A stretch of DNA of 64,000 bases from Pluralibacter sp. (GCF_019237635.1 NZ_JAFAGS010000007.1:1-64000); one strand, 5' to 3'. Counted from the stretch's first letter, positions 39,015-49,579 are shown. Notes: generated by a model not told the origin, from the sequence alone. A program made the numbers and translations.

Positions 39015-40382
39015 ATGATCAGCGTATTCGATATTTTCAAAATCGGCATTGGTCCTTCCAGCTCCCACACTGTTGGGCCAATGAAAGCGGGCAAGCAATT
39101 CACGGACGACCTGATTGCACGCGGGATCCTGCATGACGTGACCCGCGTCGTCGTCGATGTTTACGGCTCGCTCTCTCTTACTGGTAAAGGGCACCACACT
39201 GATATCGCCATCATCATGGGCCTGGCGGGCAACCTGCCGGACACTGTCGATATCGATGCTATCCCAGGCTTTATCCAGGACGTCAACACCCATGGCCGCC
39301 TGCTGCTGGCAAACGGTCAGCATGAGGTCGAGTTTCCGGTTGATCAGTGCATGAACTTTCATGCCGACAACCTCTCTTTGCATGAAAACGGCATGCGCAT
39401 CACCGCGCTCAGCGGCGATAAGGCCGTTTACAGCCAAACCTATTACTCTATCGGCGGCGGTTTTATCGTCGACGAAGCACACTTCGGTCAGACCAACAGC
39501 GCCCCGCTGGCGGTACCTTATCCGTACAAAAACGCGGCGGACCTGCAGCGCCACTGCCAGGAAACTGGCCTGTCGCTGTCTGGCCTGATGATGAAAAACG
39601 AGCTGGCGCTGCACAGCAAAGAAGAGCTTGAGCAGCACTTCGCCAACGTCTGGGAAGTGATGCGCAGCGGTATTGAACGCGGCATCACCACCGAAGGCGT
39701 GCTGCCGGGCAAACTGCGCGTACCGCGTCGCGCCGCTGCGCTGCGCCGTATGCTGGTCAGCAGCGACAAAACCACCACTGACCCGATGGCGGTCGTGGAC
39801 TGGATCAACATGTTCGCCCTTGCCGTGAACGAAGAAAACGCTGCGGGCGGCCGCGTCGTTACCGCGCCGACCAACGGCGCCTGCGGTATCGTCCCGGCGG
39901 TGCTGGCGTACTACGATAAGTTTATCCGCGAAGTGAACGCCAACTCGCTGGCGCGCTTTATGCTGGTTGCCAGCGCCATCGGCTCTCTGTACAAGATGAA
40001 CGCCTCCATTTCCGGCGCCGAAGTGGGCTGCCAGGGTGAAGTAGGCGTTGCCTGCTCGATGGCGGCGGCAGGTCTTGCCGAACTGCTCGGCGGTAGCCCG
40101 ACACAGGTCTGCATCGCGGCGGAAATCGGTATGGAGCATAACCTGGGCTTAACCTGCGACCCGGTCGCCGGTCAGGTTCAGGTGCCGTGCATCGAACGTA
40201 ATGCGATAGCGTCGGTGAAAGCAGTCAACGCCGCGCGTATGGCGCTGCGCCGCACCAGCGAGCCGCGCGTGTGCCTCGATAAAGTCATCGAGACTATGTA
40301 CGAAACCGGTAAAGACATGAACGCCAAATACCGCGAAACGTCCCGCGGCGGTCTGGCGATGAAGATAGTCACCTGCGATTAA
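39015..40382 (+). CDS. sdaB: L-serine dehydratase (deaminase) 2
   Basis: SdaB deaminates L-serine to pyruvate and ammonia with an oxygen-sensitive [4Fe-4S] cluster. The 455-residue protein has the N-terminal beta domain starting [26 protein letters not shown] (the SSSHTVGP motif, residues 15-22), and the C-terminal alpha domain with [15 protein letters not shown] (about residues 285-299) and the cluster cysteines in [27 protein letters not shown]. Transport partner sdaC is directly upstream. Confidence 0.96.
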   Translation: MISVFDIFKIGIGPSSSHTVGPMKAGKQFTDDLIARGILHDVTRVVVDVYGSLSLTGKGHHTDIAIIMGLAGNLPDTVDIDAIPGFIQDVNTHGRLLLANGQHEVEFPVDQCMNFHADNLSLHENGMRITALSGDKAVYSQTYYSIGGGFIVDEAHFGQTNSAPLAVPYPYKNAADLQRHCQETGLSLSGLMMKNELALHSKEELEQHFANVWEVMRSGIERGITTEGVLPGKLRVPRRAAALRRMLVSSDKTTTDPMAVVDWINMFALAVNEENAAGGRVVTAPTNGACGIVPAVLAYYDKFIREVNANSLARFMLVASAIGSLYKMNASISGAEVGCQGEVGVACSMAAAGLAELLGGSPTQVCIAAEIGMEHNLGLTCDPVAGQVQVPCIERNAIASVKAVNAARMALRRTSEPRVCLDKVIETMYETGKDMNAKYRETSRGGLAMKIVTCD

Positions 40383-40390
40383 GCCACCAA

Positions 40391-40417
40391 AAGAAGCCTC
40401 GTTTTGCGAGGCTTCTT
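40391..40417 (+). terminator. Terminator of sdaB
   Basis: AAGAAGCCTCG/CGAGGCTTCTT, an 11-bp perfect stem with a TTTTG loop, the 3' arm ending in a pyrimidine-rich CTTCTTCC. Confidence 0.8.
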
Positions 40418-40495
40418 CCTGTTTGCCTCACCATTATTCGTTTCACAGCGCCGACAATGTTACCCTTTGCCTGTACGCCGGAAGGGAGATTATCT

Positions 40496-41254
40496 GTGGC
40501 TGTTCATTTGTTGATTGTCGACGCGTTAAACCTGATTCGCCGCATTCATGCGGTGCAGGGAACGCCTTGTAAGGACACCTGTCTGCACGCGCTGGAGCAG
40601 CTTATTCGCCATAGCCAGCCGACGCACGCCGTCGCGGTCTTCGACGACGAAGCGCGCAACAGCGGCTGGCGGCACCAGCGTCTGCCCGATTACAAAGCCG
40701 GACGCGCGCCAATGCCCGACGACCTGCATAACGAAATGCCCGCCATTCGCGCCGCCTTCGAGCAGCATGGCGTTCCCTGCTGGGGCGCGCAGGGCAATGA
40801 AGCGGACGATCTGGCCGCAACGCTTGCGGTGAAGGTGGCCAGCGCCGGACACCAGGCGACTATCGTCTCGACCGACAAAGGCTACTGCCAGTTGCTCTCG
40901 CCGACGATCCGTATCCGCGATTATTTCCAGAAACGCTGGCTGGACGCACCGTTTATCGCCAGCGAGTTCGGCGTCGCGCCGCAGCAGTTGCCGGACTACT
41001 GGGGCCTTGCGGGAATTAGCAGCTCCAAAGTCCCCGGAGTGGCCGGTATCGGCCCAAAAAGCGCGGCGCAGTTGCTGAACGAATTTCAGAGTCTTGAGGG
41101 TCTCTACGCGCACCTGGAAGATGTTCCGGAAAAATGGCGTAAAAAACTGGAGGCGCACCGGGAAATGGCATTTATCTGTCGCGACGTCGCGCGCCTGCAA
41201 ACGGATCTCCAGCTCAATGGAAACCTGCAGCAATTGCGATTAGCGCGGCAATAA
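40496..41254 (+). CDS. xni: Flap endonuclease Xni (ExoIX)
   Basis: Xni resembles the 5' nuclease domain of DNA polymerase I and cleaves flapped DNA. The 252-residue protein begins at GTG 40496 ([22 protein letters not shown]), supported by AAGGGA at 40482-40487. Metal-binding acidic residues lie in [27 protein letters not shown] and [10 protein letters not shown], followed by the helix-hairpin-helix region [22 protein letters not shown] (about residues 177-198). It is monocistronic and converges on rlmM. Confidence 0.93.
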   Translation: MAVHLLIVDALNLIRRIHAVQGTPCKDTCLHALEQLIRHSQPTHAVAVFDDEARNSGWRHQRLPDYKAGRAPMPDDLHNEMPAIRAAFEQHGVPCWGAQGNEADDLAATLAVKVASAGHQATIVSTDKGYCQLLSPTIRIRDYFQKRWLDAPFIASEFGVAPQQLPDYWGLAGISSSKVPGVAGIGPKSAAQLLNEFQSLEGLYAHLEDVPEKWRKKLEAHREMAFICRDVARLQTDLQLNGNLQQLRLARQ

Positions 41255-41255
41255 T

Positions 41256-41279
41256 CCCCTCCCACGGGCGTGAGAGGGG
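41256..41279. terminator. Hairpin between convergent xni and rlmM
   Basis: CCCCTC pairs with GAGGGG around a 12-nt internal region that can pair further (CA/TG). It lacks a T run on both strands; probable shared end region. Confidence 0.45.
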
Positions 41280-41298
41280 CATGTAGAGAGAGGAACGG

Positions 41299-42399
41299 CT
41301 ACCGCTCGTCGCGACGACCGCCCACGGCGGCCCACAGGCGGCGAACGTGCACCGTCACCTCTTCGCGGTCATGGTAGAGCTGGCGCGCCTGAATCTGCGC
41401 GTTGATACCATGCTCATCAAGCTGCGTCTGAATATACGCCAGGTTCTGAGACACCTCTTCATAGCGCTTTTTCATCGGCAGCTTGAGGTTAAAGATGGTC
41501 TCACGGCACCAGCCGTTAACCAGCCACTGCGCCATCAGCGCCGCCACTTTCGCCGGTTTCTCCACCATATCGCACACCATCCACGAGATGTTGTTGCGGG
41601 TTGGGCGGTAGCGGAAACCGTCTTCACGCAGCCAGGTCACTTGTCCGGTATCCATCAGGCTTTGCGCCATCGGGCCGTTATCTACCGAAGCGACCCACAT
41701 GTTGCGTTTGACCAGCTGATAGGTCCAGCCTCCGGGGCAGGCGCCCAGGTCAACGGCGTACATGCCGTTTGCCAGGCGTTCGTCCCACTCATCGGCCGGA
41801 ATAAAGACGTGGAACGCCTCTTCAAGCTTCAGGGTGGAACGGCTTGGCGCATCCGACGGGAACTTAAGGCGCGGGATACCCATATAGAACGGCGAGTTGT
41901 TATGCGACAGCGAATAGCCCGTATAACAACAGCCCGGCGCGATAAAGAACACATGCACGACCGGGCGCTTCGGCGTCTCATACGCCGCCAGCACTTTCGC
42001 CTCGCGCAGCGCGGCGCGCAGCGGTACAGTGAACTTGCGGCAGAACTTCATCAGCTCTTTGCTTTCGTTGGTGTCAGCCACCTCAACGCGCAGGTCGCCC
42101 CCTTTCTCCACCACGCCTTGCAGCATGCCGACAATCGGCGTGATGCGGTCTTCCGGCGGCAGATCCTGCAGCAGCTCGCTGGCAACAAACATCTGGCGGG
42201 CGAAAATCAGCGTGCTGAACGGCAGTTCACGAATTATCTTCTCTGCCTCACCCGGCTGGTAGCACTCAAAAATGACATAGCCCGAGTTATCTTTTACGCG
42301 GGCAAAGCCATACACGCCGAGGCGCGAGGCCTTGTCAGAAATCTCTGCGGCGCACTCTTTCTCGAAGCCTGGACGGCTGTAGAGGACAACCTTATTCAT
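41299..42399 (-). CDS. rlmM: 23S rRNA 2'-O-ribose C2498 methyltransferase
   Basis: RlmM methylates the ribose of C2498 in 23S rRNA. The 366-residue protein has an N-terminal THUMP domain and a C-terminal Rossmann methyltransferase domain with [21 protein letters not shown] (about residues 222-242) and the K-D-K-E type residues including [10 protein letters not shown] and [15 protein letters not shown] start at 42399 ([13 protein letters not shown]); an in-frame ATG 9 bp upstream also exists. It overlaps the 3' end of ygdD by 8 bp. Confidence 0.95.
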   Translation of the reverse strand: MNKVVLYSRPGFEKECAAEISDKASRLGVYGFARVKDNSGYVIFECYQPGEAEKIIRELPFSTLIFARQMFVASELLQDLPPEDRITPIVGMLQGVVEKGGDLRVEVADTNESKELMKFCRKFTVPLRAALREAKVLAAYETPKRPVVHVFFIAPGCCYTGYSLSHNNSPFYMGIPRLKFPSDAPSRSTLKLEEAFHVFIPADEWDERLANGMYAVDLGACPGGWTYQLVKRNMWVASVDNGPMAQSLMDTGQVTWLREDGFRYRPTRNNISWMVCDMVEKPAKVAALMAQWLVNGWCRETIFNLKLPMKKRYEEVSQNLAYIQTQLDEHGINAQIQARQLYHDREEVTVHVRRLWAAVGGRRDER

Positions 42400-42787
42400 G
42401 CGCGACACCTTTACGCTTTAAACGAATTGCACCAATTAACATCAACACCCATCCCGCAAGGAAGCTTACTCCGCCGACAGGGGTAACAAACGCCCACAGG
42501 CGTAAATGCGACAGCGCCAGGCAGTACAGGCTGCCGCTGAAAAGCACGGTCCCCAGGGCAAGAAACACGCTGCTCCAGTAAAACCAGATACTGATGCGGC
42601 GCTGCATCGCAACCGCCAGGCCGAATATCGCCAGCGTGTGGAACGCCTGATACTCAAGACCGGTCTGGATCCAGCCCATTTCCACAACGCCCAATGACTT
42701 ACTTAAAACATGCGCGCCGAAAGCACCCAGCGCAACAAAGATAAAACCGCTAATCGCGGCAAAAATCAGCATAAAACGACTAGTCAT
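42392..42787 (-). CDS. ygdD: YgdD, DUF423 inner membrane protein
   Basis: The 131-residue protein has four predicted transmembrane helices and the DUF423 blocks [14 protein letters not shown] (about residues 17-30), [19 protein letters not shown] (about 41-59) and [12 protein letters not shown]. Its function is unknown. It lies between gcvA (19 bp upstream) and rlmM, overlapping the latter; the three are in the same order in K-12. Confidence 0.92.
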   Translation of the reverse strand: MTSRFMLIFAAISGFIFVALGAFGAHVLSKSLGVVEMGWIQTGLEYQAFHTLAIFGLAVAMQRRISIWFYWSSVFLALGTVLFSGSLYCLALSHLRLWAFVTPVGGVSFLAGWVLMLIGAIRLKRKGVAHE

Positions 42788-42806
42788 GTCATTGTCCTGA
42801 AGTCAT

Positions 42807-43724
42807 TTATTGTTCGTAACGAAAGCGGAATTTTTCTTGTTCGCTGGCCGCTTTCGACAAGATCCACTGCCGAAAAGCGGCTATTTTACCCAGTTCTGCC
42901 TGACTGTCATGACAAACGAGGTAAAACGCATTTTTACTGACCAGAACATCATTAAACGGGCAGACTAAACGGCCTGCTTCAATTTCGGACTGCGCCATCA
43001 CGTTGTTGGCCAGTGCGATACCTTGTCCGTGGATAGCCGCCTGCAGCACCATCGCGCTGTGGCTGAAAATCGGTCCCTGTTGAACATTAATATGATTTAG
43101 ACCCAGCTGGCGCGTATATGTTTGCCAGTCCCGGCGGGAAGCGTCATGCAATAGCGTATGTTGCGCCAAATCCATCGGCGTTTTCAACGCCTTCTCGCCC
43201 GTTAACAGCAGCGGTGAACACACGGGCAATAAATACTCAGCGTAGAGTTTCTCCACCCGCAGGCCGGGCCAGTTGCCGCGGCCATAGAAGATAGCCACGT
43301 CAACGTCGTCCGCCAGTTTATCCTCCTGACGGTCTACGGCCTGGATCCTGACATCGATTCCCGGATAAGCTGAGTTAAAGCTTGCCAGTCGCGGCACCAG
43401 CCAGTGAATGGCGAAACTGGGCAATAAACTGACCGTTAGCGCCCCTTTAGCGCTGCGCGCCTGCAGTTTACGCGTTGCTTCCGTTAATTGCGAAAAGATC
43501 TCCTTAATATCCTGAAAATAGCTCTGCCCTTCCTCCGTCAGCAACAAGGAACGATTGCGGCGACGAAACAGCTTGAGCCCCAGGAAATCCTCGAGAGACT
43601 TGATTTGGTGGCTGACTGCGGCCTGGGTCACAAAAAGCTCTTCCGCGGCGCGGGTGAAGCTCAGATGACGGGCGGCTGCATCAAATACACGTAATGCATT
43701 CAGAGGTGGTAAACGCTTTGACAT
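42807..43724 (-). CDS. gcvA: LysR-type regulator GcvA
   Basis: GcvA activates or represses the glycine cleavage operon gcvTHP with GcvR, and activates gcvB when glycine is plentiful. The 305-residue protein has an N-terminal winged helix (LNALRVFDAAARHLSFTRAAEELFVTQAAVSHQIKSLEDFLGLKLFRR, residues 8-55) and a periplasmic-binding-like effector domain. It is divergent from gcvB, with a shared 129-bp gap containing ATTAG (43780-43784), the reverse of the CTAAT core of GcvA sites. Confidence 0.96.
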   Translation of the reverse strand: MSKRLPPLNALRVFDAAARHLSFTRAAEELFVTQAAVSHQIKSLEDFLGLKLFRRRNRSLLLTEEGQSYFQDIKEIFSQLTEATRKLQARSAKGALTVSLLPSFAIHWLVPRLASFNSAYPGIDVRIQAVDRQEDKLADDVDVAIFYGRGNWPGLRVEKLYAEYLLPVCSPLLLTGEKALKTPMDLAQHTLLHDASRRDWQTYTRQLGLNHINVQQGPIFSHSAMVLQAAIHGQGIALANNVMAQSEIEAGRLVCPFNDVLVSKNAFYLVCHDSQAELGKIAAFRQWILSKAASEQEKFRFRYEQ

Positions 43725-43818
43725 GGTGATTCTGACTCAGATGTTAACGCCATTTAACATATAGGCAACACCGTGTAACCTATTAGTTTTTTTTATCTGA
43801 GACATTATAATTTGTCCG

Positions 43819-43847
43819 TTGAGGTTCTACCAGCAAATACCTATAGT
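43819..43847 (+). promoter_or_regulatory. Promoter of gcvB
   Basis: TTGAGG (43819-43824), a 17-bp spacer and TATAGT (43842-43847) predict a start at 43854, seven bases downstream. Confidence 0.85.
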
Positions 43848-43853
43848 GGCGGC

Positions 43854-44060
43854 ACTTCCTGAGCCGGAACGAAAAGCTTTTTTCGGAATGCGTGTTCTGA
43901 TGGGCTTTTGGCTTACGGTTGTGATGTTGTGTTGTTGTGTTTGCAATTGGTCTGCCTTTCAGACCTCGGTAGCAAGACTACCCCCTTTTCACTTCCTGTA
44001 CATTTACCCTGTCTGTCCATAGTGATTAATGTAGCACCGCAGATTGCGGTGCTTTTTTTT
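43854..44060 (+). ncRNA. gcvB: GcvB small RNA
   Basis: A 207-nt Hfq-dependent sRNA that represses many amino acid and peptide transporter mRNAs. It begins ACTTCCTGAGCCGGAACG and contains the unstructured G/U-rich seed R1 (TGTTGTGTTGTTGTGTTTG, about 43923-43941). It ends with the terminator GCACCGC/GCGGTGC followed by eight T (44053-44060). The second conserved seed ACTTCCTGTACATTTACCC is also intact. Position divergent from gcvA is as in K-12. Confidence 0.97.
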
Positions 44061-44169
44061 ACCCTCGTTTTTAGCATCTGATGCGCTATCTCCTTCCCCC
44101 TGGAGACGTTGAGATCTTGCCCTGCCCGGAAATTTGCGCGACGATCCTGATATTGTGATGAGGAAAACC

Positions 44170-45375
44170 ATGAACGCTTTCAATCCGGCGCAGTTTCGCG
44201 CCCAGTTTCCGGCGCTGGCCGATGCCGGTATTTACCTCGATAGCGCCGCCACCGCCCTGAAGCCCCAGGCGGTGATTGACGCCAGTCAGCAGTTTTACAG
44301 CCTGAGCGCCGGTAACGTTCACCGTAGCCAGTACGCCGCGGCGCAAAAACTCACCGCGCGCTACGAGGCCGCCCGCGACAAGGTCGCGGAGCTGCTCAAT
44401 GCCCCTGACGGCAAAAATATCGTCTGGACGCGCGGCACAACGGAGGCCATCAACATGGTCGCCCAGTGCTACGCCCGCCCTCGCCTGCAGCCTGGCGATG
44501 AAATCATCGTAAGCCAGGCCGAGCACCACGCCAATCTGGTGCCCTGGCTGATGGTCGCCGAGCAAACCGGCGCCCGTGTCGTTCCGCTTCCACTGGGCGC
44601 CGACCGTCTGCCGGACGTTGAGCTGCTTTCCGGGTTAATTACCTCCCGCAGTCGTATTCTCGCCCTCGGCCAGATGTCGAACGTCACCGGCGGCTGCCCG
44701 GATCTCGCGCGCGCTATCACCCTCGCCCATGCGGCCGGGATGGTCGTGATGGTCGACGGCGCGCAGGGCGTCGTCCATTTCCCTGCCGATGTGCAGGCGC
44801 TGGATATCGACTTTTATGCGTTTTCCGGCCACAAACTGTATGGCCCGACCGGAATCGGCGCGCTGTACGGTAAAGCCGAACTGCTGGATGCCATGTTGCC
44901 ATGGCTCGGCGGCGGCAAAATGATCACCGAGGTGACGTTTGACGGTTTTAAAACGCAGCCGGTGCCGTATCGCCTTGAAGCAGGTACGCCAAACGTGGCG
45001 GGGGTGATCGGCCTGTGCGCCGCGCTGGAATGGTTATCCGAAACGGATATCGTACAGGCAGAGACCTGGAGCCGGGGGCTGGCAACCCTGGCCGAAGAGG
45101 CGCTGGCAAAGCGTCCGGGCTTTCGCTCATTCCGCTGTCAGGACTCCAGTCTGCTGGCGTTTGATTTTGCTGGCGTCCACCACAGCGATATGGTCACGCT
45201 GTTGGCCGAATACGGCATCGCGTTACGGGCAGGTCAGCATTGCGCCCAGCCGCTGCTGTCAGCGCTTGGCGTCAGCGGAACGCTGCGCGCCTCATTCGCG
45301 CCTTATAATACTCAGGACGACGTCCATGCGCTGCTCGCTGCCGTCGATCGCGCGCTCGAACTTTTGGTGGATTAA
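44170..45375 (+). CDS. csdA: Cysteine desulfurase CsdA
   Basis: CsdA removes sulfur (or selenium) from cysteine as a persulfide and passes it to CsdE. The 401-residue class V PLP enzyme has YLDSAATALKP (residues 22-32), HHANLVPWL, the pyridoxal lysine in DFYAFSGHKLYGPTGIGALYG (Lys near 222) and the persulfide cysteine in RAGQHCAQPLL (near 358). I start at 44170 (MNAFNPAQF) with GAGG upstream, giving the E. coli length. From memory K-12 carries ygdI between gcvB and this gene; it is absent here. Confidence 0.95.
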   Translation: MNAFNPAQFRAQFPALADAGIYLDSAATALKPQAVIDASQQFYSLSAGNVHRSQYAAAQKLTARYEAARDKVAELLNAPDGKNIVWTRGTTEAINMVAQCYARPRLQPGDEIIVSQAEHHANLVPWLMVAEQTGARVVPLPLGADRLPDVELLSGLITSRSRILALGQMSNVTGGCPDLARAITLAHAAGMVVMVDGAQGVVHFPADVQALDIDFYAFSGHKLYGPTGIGALYGKAELLDAMLPWLGGGKMITEVTFDGFKTQPVPYRLEAGTPNVAGVIGLCAALEWLSETDIVQAETWSRGLATLAEEALAKRPGFRSFRCQDSSLLAFDFAGVHHSDMVTLLAEYGIALRAGQHCAQPLLSALGVSGTLRASFAPYNTQDDVHALLAAVDRALELLVD

Positions 45376-45825
45376 ATGACAAGCCCTGCTTTTGCCGGAC
45401 ACCCGTTCGGCGCAACCGTCACGCAGGAGATGCTGCGTGAGCGCTTTGGTCCACTGAGTATGTGGGAAGATAAGTATCGCCAGCTCATTCTGCTGGGCAA
45501 GCAGTTGCCCGCTCTTGAGGACACGCTGAAAGCGCAGGCGCAGGAAATCGCGGGCTGTGAAAACCGCGTCTGGCTGGGTCATACGCTGATGCCGGACGGC
45601 AGGCTGCATTTCTATGGCGAGAGCGAAGGACGCATCGTGCGAGGTTTGCTGGCGGTACTGCTGACCGCCGTTGAAGGGAAGCGCCCTCAGGAACTGCTGG
45701 CGGCAGACCCGCTGGCGCTCTTTGATGAACTGGGTCTGCGCGCGCAACTCAGCGCCTCACGCAACCAGGGGCTGACGGCGTTACGCGACGCCGTCATTCA
45801 GGCAGCGCGTCAGGCGGAGAGCTGA
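45376..45825 (+). CDS. csdE: Sulfur acceptor protein CsdE
   Basis: CsdE takes persulfide sulfur from CsdA and can interact with TcdA. The 149-residue SufE-family protein has its acceptor cysteine in [12 protein letters not shown] (Cys61) and the C-terminal block [21 protein letters not shown]. Its ATG follows the csdA stop with no gap. The last 16 bp overlap the 3' end of convergent tcdA. Confidence 0.94.
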   Translation: MTSPAFAGHPFGATVTQEMLRERFGPLSMWEDKYRQLILLGKQLPALEDTLKAQAQEIAGCENRVWLGHTLMPDGRLHFYGESEGRIVRGLLAVLLTAVEGKRPQELLAADPLALFDELGLRAQLSASRNQGLTALRDAVIQAARQAES

Positions 45826-46622
45826 CGCCCGGCTTTTGCCATCATCTTCTTCAGCGCGTGGGACACCGCCACAAACCCAAAGGTGGCGGTCACCATCGTT
45901 GCCGCGCCGAAACCGGAGGCGCAGTCCATCCGCTTCGGACCTTCCGCGGTGCTTTTCATCGCGCACACGGAGCCGTCCGCCTGTGGGTACACCAGCGCTT
46001 CCGTTGAGAACACGCAGTCCACGCCCAGCTTACCTTTTCCGTTTTTCACGACGCCAAAATCGCTTTTCAGCCGCTCGCGCAGCTTCGCCGCCAGCGGATC
46101 CTGAATGGTTTTCGCCAGGTCGGCGACCTGGATCTGCGTCGGATCGGTTTGCCCGCCCGCGCCGCCAGTGGTAACCAGCGGAATTTTGTAGCGGCGGCAG
46201 TACGAGATCAACGCCGCCTTCGGGCGCACGCTGTCGATAGCGTCAATCACGTAGCTGAACCCCGCGTTTAGATGCTGCGCGACGTTGTCTGGCGTCACGA
46301 AGTCATCCACCACCGTCACCCGGCACTCCGGATTAATCTGGCGGATACGTTCGGCCATCACTTCCGCCTTCGCCAGCCCGACGTTGCCGCCCAGGGCATG
46401 GATCTGCCGGTTGGTGTTGGTCACGCAGACGTCATCCATATCGATCAACGTAATGGCGCCGATACCGGTGCGCGCCAGCGCCTCCGCCGCCCAGGAACCG
46501 ACGCCGCCGATACCGACGACGCACACATGCGACTGCGCAAACAGCTGTAGCGCTTTTTCACCGTACAAACGCGCCGTACCGCCAAAACGCTGGCGCCAGG
46601 CATCGCTAAGAACCACTGACAT
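45810..46622 (-). CDS. tcdA: tRNA threonylcarbamoyladenosine dehydratase
   Basis: TcdA (CsdL) converts t6A37 to cyclic ct6A in ANN-decoding tRNAs, an ATP-dependent dehydration linked to CsdA-CsdE. The 270-residue E1-like protein has the adenylate-binding [23 protein letters not shown] (about residues 33-55), [17 protein letters not shown], and the active-site region [24 protein letters not shown]. It ends beyond the convergent csdE stop, a 16-bp 3' overlap. Confidence 0.94.
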   Translation of the reverse strand: MSVVLSDAWRQRFGGTARLYGEKALQLFAQSHVCVVGIGGVGSWAAEALARTGIGAITLIDMDDVCVTNTNRQIHALGGNVGLAKAEVMAERIRQINPECRVTVVDDFVTPDNVAQHLNAGFSYVIDAIDSVRPKAALISYCRRYKIPLVTTGGAGGQTDPTQIQVADLAKTIQDPLAAKLRERLKSDFGVVKNGKGKLGVDCVFSTEALVYPQADGSVCAMKSTAEGPKRMDCASGFGAATMVTATFGFVAVSHALKKMMAKAGRQLSA

Positions 46623-46641
46623 AAAACCTCAAACGACTGGA

Positions 46642-47739
46642 TTAACCGCTAAATACGTTACCGTTGCCCGCAGCACTGCGTAACACCCATACGCGACCAT
46701 AATGGTTGTACCATCCCGCGCGGTGTCCGGCATCCGGGCCGATGCCCTGATAGATATCGAAGTGCTGTCCTTTAATCGCGCCGCCGACATCCAGCGCCAC
46801 CATCAGGCGCAGCTCGTAGTGGCCGTTGAATTTACCGTCGTTATCCAGCAGCGGCACTTCGGCAAGCAGCGTGGTGCCCGGCGGAATAACGCTGCGATCG
46901 GAGGCCACCGAGGCCCGGCCGATCAGCGGCACCGCGCTCGCGCCTTTCACTGGCGCAAAGGACTGCGGTTTGAAGAAGACAAAGGACGGATTCTCTTCCA
47001 GCAGCTCGCGCACCTCGGATTCACTGTGGGTTTCGCCCCAGTGACGAATCGCCTGCATCGACATATCTTCTTTCTTCACTTCGCCGCGATCGATGAGCAC
47101 TTTGCCGATACTGCGGTAAGGCCAGCCGTTTTTCCCGGCATAGCTAAAGAAGTTCAGCGGCGAACCGTCACCGAAATCGATATAGCCGCTTCCCTGTACG
47201 TCCATGATGAAATTATCCATCAGGGAGTTGCTGTAGGCCAGGACGTAGCTGTCGCTCAGAGCGCCGCCATAGATACCGGCGCGAGATGGCAGCTTGCCGC
47301 GTTTTGGCGGCATGCGGTAAATCGGGTACTGGAATTCGCCCTGACGTGTATGGCGCGCTTCAATCACCGGCGTGTAGTAGCCGGTAAACTGGACGTTGCC
47401 GTAGTTATCCGCGCCCTGCATCTGCCAGGCATCCAGACCGTACTGTTTCAGCGTGCTGGTATCGCCGCCAGCGCTCAGCCATTGTTGGATAGCGCTATAG
47501 ACATCGCTCTGGCTGCCATAAAGGCGCGGCGACGCGTTACGAATCTCACTCACCTGCTGTGCGAAATCGCCCGCGTTGATCGGCGCGCCGACGGCATCAG
47601 GCTTGTTAACAAGGGAAAAAGGCGAATTGAACGTTCCGTCTTTATACTGCTGACCGCGATCGGTCGGTTTAGAGGAACAGGCGGCCAACATCGTCAGCAT
47701 AGCGCCTGTTACCAGATATTTTGTCCAACGTCCTTTCAT
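46642..47739 (-). CDS. mltA: Membrane-bound lytic murein transglycosylase A
   Basis: MltA is an outer-membrane lipoprotein that cleaves peptidoglycan glycan strands to 1,6-anhydromuramyl products. The 365-residue precursor has a lipobox MLTMLAACSS with the acylated Cys21. The MltA domain includes GYYTPVIEARHTRQGEFQYPIY, and the 3D domain has AVPLIGRASVASDRSVIPPGTTLLAE and the catalytic Asp in MVALDVGGAIKG near residue 329. It is monocistronic. 208 bp separate it from the tRNA genes on the other strand. Confidence 0.95.
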   Translation of the reverse strand: MKGRWTKYLVTGAMLTMLAACSSKPTDRGQQYKDGTFNSPFSLVNKPDAVGAPINAGDFAQQVSEIRNASPRLYGSQSDVYSAIQQWLSAGGDTSTLKQYGLDAWQMQGADNYGNVQFTGYYTPVIEARHTRQGEFQYPIYRMPPKRGKLPSRAGIYGGALSDSYVLAYSNSLMDNFIMDVQGSGYIDFGDGSPLNFFSYAGKNGWPYRSIGKVLIDRGEVKKEDMSMQAIRHWGETHSESEVRELLEENPSFVFFKPQSFAPVKGASAVPLIGRASVASDRSVIPPGTTLLAEVPLLDNDGKFNGHYELRLMVALDVGGAIKGQHFDIYQGIGPDAGHRAGWYNHYGRVWVLRSAAGNGNVFSG

Positions 47740-47906
47740 GGTGTCTCATCTTATTACTGACCATTAGTGCGTGATGAAGATAACAAACCCCCAGGGCTAT
47801 TGAAATGTGATAACGCAACAGGCAGCAAGTTTTGCGTAAAAAAACGACGGAATGGTAGATTTTTATCCACTCGTTTGCAAAATTCACGATTAGGGGTAAA
47901 AAAAGG

Positions 47907-47934
47907 TTGCATCAAAAAGTTAGCAGAGTATAGT
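47907..47934 (+). promoter_or_regulatory. Promoter of the tRNA-fMet genes
   Basis: TTGCAT (47907-47912), a 16-bp spacer and TATAGT (47929-47934) are followed by GCGC, a GC-rich discriminator typical of stringently controlled tRNA promoters. Confidence 0.8.
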
Positions 47935-47947
47935 GCGCATCCACGGA

Positions 47948-48024
<77 letters not shown>

Positions 48025-48071
48025 ATTAAAATATGAAGAAAGAATTACTCGATGGAAGAGTAAATGACGGA

Positions 48072-48148
<77 letters not shown>

Positions 48149-48167
48149 ATCTTCAGTAAAACAATAG

Positions 48168-48190
48168 ACACCCTTACGGGTGTTTTTTTG
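48168..48190 (+). terminator. Terminator of the tRNA operon
   Basis: ACACCC/GGGTGT with a TTAC loop is followed by seven T. Confidence 0.9.
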
Positions 48191-48193
48191 TTT

Positions 48194-48325
48194 TCCGCGT
48201 CGTCATTCTGCGCCGTACCTTTGTTGGCTTCCTTCATTCACCCCAGTCACGTACTGATGTACGCTCCCGGGGATTCACTCAGCCGCCGCCGCGGTGCAGC
48301 TTGACTGACTTGCGGAAATAAAGGG
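48194..48325. repeat. Probable enteric intergenic repeat between the tRNAs and amiC
   Basis: The stretch around 48220-48290 (TTGGCTTCCTTCATTCACCC, then GTAC-TGAT-GTAC flanked by CCCC and GGGG) looks like a recurrent enteric intergenic element that I have seen beside other tRNA and operon ends, but I cannot name it with certainty. It can fold as an imperfect palindrome. No gene is credible here. Confidence 0.45.
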
Positions 48326-49579
48326 TTATCCCCGCCGGGCCAGCGTCGCCCCATCGGCGAAGTAGGCTTTAATCCCCGCCAGAATCGACTCCGCCACCTC
48401 CTGCTGGAATGTTGCGGTCTTAAGCTTACGCTCCTCTTCCACGTTACTGATAAACGCGGTTTCAACCAGGATAGACGGAATATCCGGCGCTTTCAGCACC
48501 GCAAAGCCCGCCTGCTCCACTTTATTCTTATGCAGATTGTTCACCCGGCCCAACTTATTCAGCACCGCTTTGCCGAACTTCAGGCTGTCATTGATGGTGA
48601 GCGACTGCACCATATCGAACATCGTGTGGTCGACGTAGCGATCTCCGCTCTTGCTGACCCCGCCGATAAGGTCGGAGGCGTTCTGCGTTTCCGCCAGATA
48701 TTTTGCCGCCGTACTGGTTGCGCCTTTGGTCGATAAGGCGAATACCGATGAACCACTCGGCTGGCGGCTGGTAAAAGCATCGGCGTGAATAGAGACAAAC
48801 AGGTCTGCGCGCTGCTTCTGCGCTTTCGCCACCCGGACCTTGAGCGGAATAAAAATATCTTCATTACGCGTCATATAGGCCTTCATGTTGCCTTCTTTCT
48901 CGATTAACGTCCGCAGGCGGCGCGCTATCTGCAATACCACGTCTTTCTCGCGGGTCTTATATTTGCCGATAGCGCCCGGGTCTTCGCCGCCGTGTCCTGG
49001 GTCAAGCATGATGACGATCGGACGATCTCGCCCGGCTTTCCCCGGCTGCGGCCCGCTCTGCGCAGGCGGCACCTGCTTCTCAAGATCGCCCTTGTTGTAA
49101 TCTTCCAGCAGCGCCAACAGCGGGTCCTGCATCTCGGTCGCAGTGGATGGATAGAGATCCATCACCAGGCGTTCCTTAAACCCGGCCACCGGCGCCAGCG
49201 CGAACAGCTGCGGCTTAACATTTTGTTTAAGCTCGAACACCATACGCACGGTTTGCGGATCGAATTGCCCGACGCGGGCGGATTTAATGTACGGATCGTC
49301 GCTGCGGATCTGCGCCCCCATGCCTTTTAGCACGGAGTTAAGGTTTACCCCTTCGAGATCCACCACCAGCCGTTCAGGGTTGCTCAGCGCAAACTGTCGG
49401 TACTTCAGCAGTTGATTGGACTCCACCGTCACGCGGGTATAGGTCGATGATGGCCAGACGCGCACGGCCACTACCTGGCTGACGGCAGCAATCCCCACCT
49501 GACTGACGCTCAATAACCACATTGCGCCCGCCCCCTGCAAAAAACGCCGACGGCTCATTCCTGACTGACTTCCGGACAT
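48326..49579 (-). CDS. amiC: N-acetylmuramoyl-L-alanine amidase AmiC
   Basis: AmiC cleaves stem peptides from septal peptidoglycan during daughter-cell separation, activated by NlpD. The 417-residue precursor has a Tat signal [19 protein letters not shown] (about residues 9-27), an N-terminal AMIN domain that targets the septum (about 35-160) and a C-terminal zinc amidase domain with [13 protein letters not shown], the second Glu in [10 protein letters not shown] and SIHADAF and [10 protein letters not shown] start at 49579 ([12 protein letters not shown]). It is divergent from argA. Confidence 0.95.
   Translation of the reverse strand: MSGSQSGMSRRRFLQGAGAMWLLSVSQVGIAAVSQVVAVRVWPSSTYTRVTVESNQLLKYRQFALSNPERLVVDLEGVNLNSVLKGMGAQIRSDDPYIKSARVGQFDPQTVRMVFELKQNVKPQLFALAPVAGFKERLVMDLYPSTATEMQDPLLALLEDYNKGDLEKQVPPAQSGPQPGKAGRDRPIVIMLDPGHGGEDPGAIGKYKTREKDVVLQIARRLRTLIEKEGNMKAYMTRNEDIFIPLKVRVAKAQKQRADLFVSIHADAFTSRQPSGSSVFALSTKGATSTAAKYLAETQNASDLIGGVSKSGDRYVDHTMFDMVQSLTINDSLKFGKAVLNKLGRVNNLHKNKVEQAGFAVLKAPDIPSILVETAFISNVEEERKLKTATFQQEVAESILAGIKAYFADGATLARRG

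Noticed and set aside
37704-40139. An 811-codon minus-strand frame opposite sdaC and sdaB.
   Set aside because: It spans two well-identified genes and their terminator on the other strand, and is His/Arg/Gln-rich, as expected for the antisense of GC-rich coding DNA.
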